Notes under the pieces: generated by a model
What the model was told of the DNA's origin: nothing
The model's database searches: none
What the model saw: only the letters and a program-made list of their open reading frames with translations
Part shown: positions 60,647 to 64,000 of the stretch, one piece after another
How positions within the stretch are numbered: position 1 is the first letter of the stretch
How the letters are laid out: the number at the start of each line of letters is the position of its first letter
Program-made: the position numbers and the translations under genes
Assembly: GCF_023347255.1 (NCBI RefSeq)
Contig: NZ_CP094466.1
Location: forward strand, 1,674,001 to 1,738,000
DNA from: Faecalibacterium sp. I4-3-84
Lineage (GTDB): Bacteria > Bacillota > Clostridia > Oscillospirales > Ruminococcaceae
Reading direction: 5' to 3'
DNA length: 64,000 nucleotides

Positions 60647-61879
60647 ATGAAAAAGGAAAACATCAAAAAAGTCGTTCTGGCATACTCCGGCGGTCTGGAT
60701 ACCTCCATCATCATTCCCTGGCTGAAGGAAAACTACAACAACTGCGAGGTCGTTGCCGTCTCCGGTGACGTGGGTCAGGGCACCGAGCTGGACGGTCTGG
60801 AAGAAAAGGCCAAGGCTACCGGCGCTTCCAAGCTGTACGTGCTGGACCTGAAGAAGGACTTTGTGGAGAACTACATCTTCCCCACCCTGAAGTTCGGCGC
60901 GAAGTACGAAGATTACCTGCTGGGCACCAGCTTTGCACGTCCCTGCATCGCCAAGGCTCTGGCAGATATCGCCATCAAGGAAGGTGCAGATGCCATCTGC
61001 CACGGCTGCACCGGTAAGGGCAACGATCAGGTGCGTTTTGAGCTGACCCTCAAGGCCCTGTGCCCGGATATGGCCATCATTGCTCCGTGGCGTGAGTGGG
61101 ATATCAAGAGCCGTGACGAGGAGATCGATTACGCCGAGGCTCACCACATCCCCCTGAAGATCAACCGTGAGACCAACTATTCCAAGGACAAGAACCTGTG
61201 GCACCTGAGCCACGAGGGCCTCGATCTGGAAAGCCCCGCCAACGAGCCGCAGTACAACAAGCCCGGCTTCCTGGAGCTGGGTGTCAGCCCCGAGCAGGCT
61301 CCCGACGTTCCCACCTATGTGACCATCCACTTTGAAAAGGGCATCCCCACCGCCGTGGACGGCAAGGAGATGGGCGCTGTGGAGCTGGTGGAATACCTGA
61401 ACAAGCTGGGCGGCGAGAACGGCATCGGCCTGCTGGATATCGTGGAGAACCGTCTGGTGGGCATGAAGAGCCGCGGCGTGTACGAGACCCCCGGCGGTGC
61501 CATCCTGTACAAGGCCATCAATGTTCTGGAGACCATCACTCTGGATAAGGAAAGCTCTCACTTCAAGGCTCAGCTGGCCCAGAAGTATGCTGATATCGTT
61601 TACAACGGCCAGTGGTTCACCCCGCTGCGCGAGGCTCTGGATGCCTTTGCCGACAGTCTGGAAAAGACCGTTACCGGCGATGTGAAGCTCAAGCTCTACA
61701 AGGGCAACATGATCAACGCCGGTGTCACCTCTCCGTATACCCTGTACGACGAGCAGACCGCTTCCTTCGGCGAGGACGAGGACTACAATCAGGCTGATGC
61801 AACAGGCTTCATCAACCTGTTCGGCCTGTCCATCAAGGAGCGCGCAAAGCTGTCCAAGAACTGGCCGGAGATCAAGTAA
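60647..61879 (+). CDS. argG: Argininosuccinate synthase
   Basis: A 410-residue enzyme that joins citrulline and aspartate with ATP in arginine synthesis. The ATP pyrophosphatase motif AYSGGLDTS is at residues 12-20. [13 protein letters not shown] (near residue 118) and [21 protein letters not shown] (near the end) are family signatures. AAAAGGAG precedes the ATG at 60647. It begins an arginine cluster, followed by argH and argC. Confidence 0.97.
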   Translation: MKKENIKKVVLAYSGGLDTSIIIPWLKENYNNCEVVAVSGDVGQGTELDGLEEKAKATGASKLYVLDLKKDFVENYIFPTLKFGAKYEDYLLGTSFARPCIAKALADIAIKEGADAICHGCTGKGNDQVRFELTLKALCPDMAIIAPWREWDIKSRDEEIDYAEAHHIPLKINRETNYSKDKNLWHLSHEGLDLESPANEPQYNKPGFLELGVSPEQAPDVPTYVTIHFEKGIPTAVDGKEMGAVELVEYLNKLGGENGIGLLDIVENRLVGMKSRGVYETPGGAILYKAINVLETITLDKESSHFKAQLAQKYADIVYNGQWFTPLREALDAFADSLEKTVTGDVKLKLYKGNMINAGVTSPYTLYDEQTASFGEDEDYNQADATGFINLFGLSIKERAKLSKNWPEIK

Positions 61880-62028
61880 GCAGTTGTAACATCTTCCCTT
61901 TCGTGTGTTTTCACACTTTCACACGGAAGTTCCATCCAACCGGCATCGTTGCCGGCGGCACCGCCGCAGGAGCGTTTTCCCCTGCGGCGGCTTTGCCGTT
62001 TTTAGAAGAAATAAAATGAGCGGCAAAA
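61880..62028 (+). terminator. Intergenic region with terminator-like hairpin after argG
   Basis: CCGCCGCAGG (61961-61970) pairs perfectly with CCTGCGGCGG (61981-61990); a T-rich stretch follows ten bases later. A smaller repeat, CGTGTG/CACACG, lies near 61905-61925. It may reduce read-through from argG into argH. Confidence 0.6.
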
Positions 62029-62160
62029 ACTCCTTCCGTCAAACCCTGACGGGTTTGCCAGCTCCCTCAGTGAGGGAGCCTCTGGCGAAGAGGTGAAGCT
62101 TTCCGCACTGCCAAGGCCTCCCTCCTTGAGGGAGGTGTCACCGAAGGTGACGGAAGGAGT
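62029..62160. repeat. MITE-like repeat, copy 2
   Basis: Perfect 12-bp terminal inverted repeats (ACTCCTTCCGTC and GACGGAAGGAGT) bound 132 bases. Inside are CTCCCTCAGTGAGGGAG-like palindromes, and CTCCCTCCTTGAGGGAG in the second half. No coding capacity. It lies between argG and argH, 34 bases before the argH start. Confidence 0.82.
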
Positions 62161-62194
62161 CTCGGCGAGCCGCCTATCAGTAAAGGATAAAATT

Positions 62195-63595
62195 ATGGCA
62201 GAACAACTCTGGAAGGGCCGTTTTTCCAAGGCCGTGGATTCCCGCGTGAACGACTTCAACTCCTCCATCCGGTTCGACCAGCGCATGATCGCGCAGGATA
62301 TGCGCGGCAGCGGCGTGCACGCCGCCATGCTGGCAAAGCAGGGCATCATCTCGGAAAAGGACTGTGAGGACATCCTCAACGGTCTGGCTTCCATCGCCGA
62401 TGATCTGGCCAGCGGTGCGCTGACCATCGACCCCAATGCCGAGGATGTGCACACCTTTGTGGAGCAGACCCTCACCGCCCGCATTGGCGATGCGGGCAAG
62501 CGGCTGCACACCGGCCGCAGCCGCAACGATCAGGTGGCGCTGGATATCCGCCTGACCCTGCGGGACTACAGCCACACCCTGCAGGCCTACATCGTGGAGC
62601 TCATCAAGGTCATCTGCAAAAAGGCCGGTGAGAACACCACCGCCGTCATGCCCGGCTACACCCATCTGCAGCGTGCCCAGCCCATCACCTTTGGCCACGC
62701 CCTGATGGCATATGCATCCATGCTGCTGCGGGATCTGCAGCGCTTTGAGGATGCCACCGCCCGCATGGACGCACAGTGCCCGCTGGGCAGCGGCGCGCTG
62801 GCTGGCACCACCTACCCGCTGGACCGCCAGTTCACCGCCGAAAAGCTGGGCTTTGCGGCTCCCTGTGCCAACAGTCTGGACGGCGTGTCCGACCGCGATT
62901 TCTGCATCGAGCTGGCCAATGCCATCTCCATCTGCATGATGCACCTGTCCCGGCTTTCCGAGGAGATCATCCTGTGGTGCAGCTGGGAGTTCAAGTTCAT
63001 TGAGCTGGACGATGCCTTTACCACCGGCTCTTCCATCATGCCGCAGAAGAAGAACCCGGATGTTACCGAGCTGATCCGCGGCAAGACCGGCCGTGTCTAC
63101 GGCGACCTGAACACTCTGCTGGTGATGATGAAGGGCATTCCCCTCGCCTACAACAAGGACATGCAGGAGGATAAGGAAGCCATCTTCGACGCAGTGGATA
63201 CGCTGGAGCTGTGCCTGAAGACGGTCACTCCCATGCTGGACACCATGAAGACCATTCCGGCCAACATGCGCCGCGCCGCCGCCAAGGGCTTTATCAACGC
63301 CACCGACTGCGCCGACTACCTCACCAAGAAGGGAATGCCCTTCCGGGATGCCTACAAGCTGACCGGCTGCATGGTGTCGGACTGCATTGCAAAGGACAAG
63401 ACCCTTGAAGAGCTGACCCTCGACGAGTTCAAGGGCTACAGCGCTCTGTTTGAGAACGATATCTACGATGCCATTGATCTGGTCAAGTGCTGCGAGGGCC
63501 GCACCAGCTACGGCGGCCCCAGCGAAGCCAGCGTGAACAACCAGATCGCACTGGCAAACGCACAGCTGGATGCGTGGGAGGAAAAGAACGCATGA
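62195..63595 (+). CDS. argH: Argininosuccinate lyase
   Basis: A 466-residue enzyme that splits argininosuccinate into arginine and fumarate. The fumarase/aspartase-superfamily signature GSSIMPQKKNPD lies near residue 280. HTGRSRNDQVALD (near residue 105) and GYTHLQRAQPITFGH (near residue 155) are further active-site regions. AAAGGATAAAATT precedes the ATG at 62195; a longer in-frame extension comes from the MITE sequence. The stop overlaps argC (ATGA). Confidence 0.97.
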   Translation: MAEQLWKGRFSKAVDSRVNDFNSSIRFDQRMIAQDMRGSGVHAAMLAKQGIISEKDCEDILNGLASIADDLASGALTIDPNAEDVHTFVEQTLTARIGDAGKRLHTGRSRNDQVALDIRLTLRDYSHTLQAYIVELIKVICKKAGENTTAVMPGYTHLQRAQPITFGHALMAYASMLLRDLQRFEDATARMDAQCPLGSGALAGTTYPLDRQFTAEKLGFAAPCANSLDGVSDRDFCIELANAISICMMHLSRLSEEIILWCSWEFKFIELDDAFTTGSSIMPQKKNPDVTELIRGKTGRVYGDLNTLLVMMKGIPLAYNKDMQEDKEAIFDAVDTLELCLKTVTPMLDTMKTIPANMRRAAAKGFINATDCADYLTKKGMPFRDAYKLTGCMVSDCIAKDKTLEELTLDEFKGYSALFENDIYDAIDLVKCCEGRTSYGGPSEASVNNQIALANAQLDAWEEKNA

Positions 63596-64000
63596 GCGTG
63601 AAAGTTTTTATTGATGGCTCTTCCGGCACCACTGGTCTGCGCATTGCCGACCGTCTGGCACAACGCCCGGAGATCGAGCTGCTTTCCATTTCCGCAGAGG
63701 GCCGCAAGGATGTGAACGAGCGGGCGAAGGTGATCAACTCTGCCGACCTCGCCTTCCTCTGCCTGCCGGATGCCGCTTCCAAAGAGGTCATGCCCCTGCT
63801 GCGCCCGGACGTGAAGGTGCTGGACACCTCCACCGCCTTCCGCACCGATGCCGCATGGGACTACGGCTTCCCGGAGCTGGCGGGCCAGAAGGAAAAAATC
63901 AAAAATTCCTGCCGCGTGGCAGTGCCCGGCTGCTATGCCAGCGGCTTTATCAGCATTGCCCGCCCGCTGGTGGAGCTGGGCCTTGCACCGGCAGAGTATC
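63592..64000 (+). CDS. argC: N-acetyl-gamma-glutamyl-phosphate reductase, N-terminal part (cut by window end)
   Basis: The first 136 residues of ArgC, which reduces N-acetylglutamyl phosphate in arginine synthesis. The nucleotide-binding start is VFIDGSSGTTGLRIADRL, and the catalytic cysteine is Cys114 in VPGCYASGF. The sequence is of the shorter ArgC type 2. It overlaps the argH stop by four bases, so the two are translated together. The C-terminal part lies beyond the window. Confidence 0.93.
   Translation, partial: MSVKVFIDGSSGTTGLRIADRLAQRPEIELLSISAEGRKDVNERAKVINSADLAFLCLPDAASKEVMPLLRPDVKVLDTSTAFRTDAAWDYGFPELAGQKEKIKNSCRVAVPGCYASGFISIARPLVELGLAPAEY

Overview
The window is high-GC, densely coded DNA. 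It looks like a gut Firmicute of the Oscillospiraceae/Ruminococcaceae, most like Faecalibacterium. This assignment is inferred from gene content (feoB, tig, man-family PTS, a DUF6061-like small protein, arginine genes), strong GGAGG ribosome sites and codon use; no database was searched. A chromosomal backbone lies on both sides of an accessory island of about 47 kb (roughly 4.63-51.39 kb) inserted at a tRNA-Arg(ACG) gene.

Left backbone (1-4.6 kb): the 3' end of feoB, a MarR regulator with a TauE/SafE permease under a consensus promoter, trigger factor on the minus strand, and the tRNA-Arg gene.

The island is a tandem array of integrative, probably mobilizable elements. An 88-bp direct repeat (tRNA 3' half plus its terminator) occurs at 4635-4722 and 18595-18682. 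Element 1 (4.6-18.6 kb) carries integrase, excisionase, MobV relaxase, SF3 helicase, CHC2 primase and an XRE regulator. Its cargo is a GntR-controlled mannose-family PTS with a SIS-domain deglycase, a HAD phosphatase and a YitT protein, which I read as uptake and breakdown of an amino-sugar or Amadori compound. Element 2 (18.6-34.9 kb) has a related integrase, an unrelated MobA/MobC mobilization module and a second PTS. That PTS travels with a serine hydrolase, a LevR-like regulator whose AAA+ domain looks dead, a malic enzyme and a HAD phosphatase. Element 3 (34.9-51.2 kb) starts in a truncated integrase and repeats the element 1 core almost exactly for 5.2 kb. Its cargo is an AT-rich type I restriction-modification system, a TcmP-like protein paired with a three-cysteine radical-SAM-like protein, and an AlbA_2/ATPase-type protein. 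A leftover left end of a further element lies at 51.25-51.39 kb. No T4SS, capsid, portal or terminase genes are present.

Right backbone (51.4-64 kb): a HAD hydrolase, ilvE, two alpha/beta hydrolases with an ATP-grasp ligase, two duplicated lipoprotein genes whose promoters contain poly-G spacers, a MYG1-type protein, a GIY-YIG protein, and argG-argH-argC (argC runs off the end). Two MITE-like repeats lie between genes.

Most worth follow-up: the TcmP/three-Cys pair next to hsdMSR, the poly-G promoters of the paired lipoproteins, the LevR-like regulator lacking its ATPase and sigma-54 contact residues, and the cargo-swapped copies of one mobilization core.
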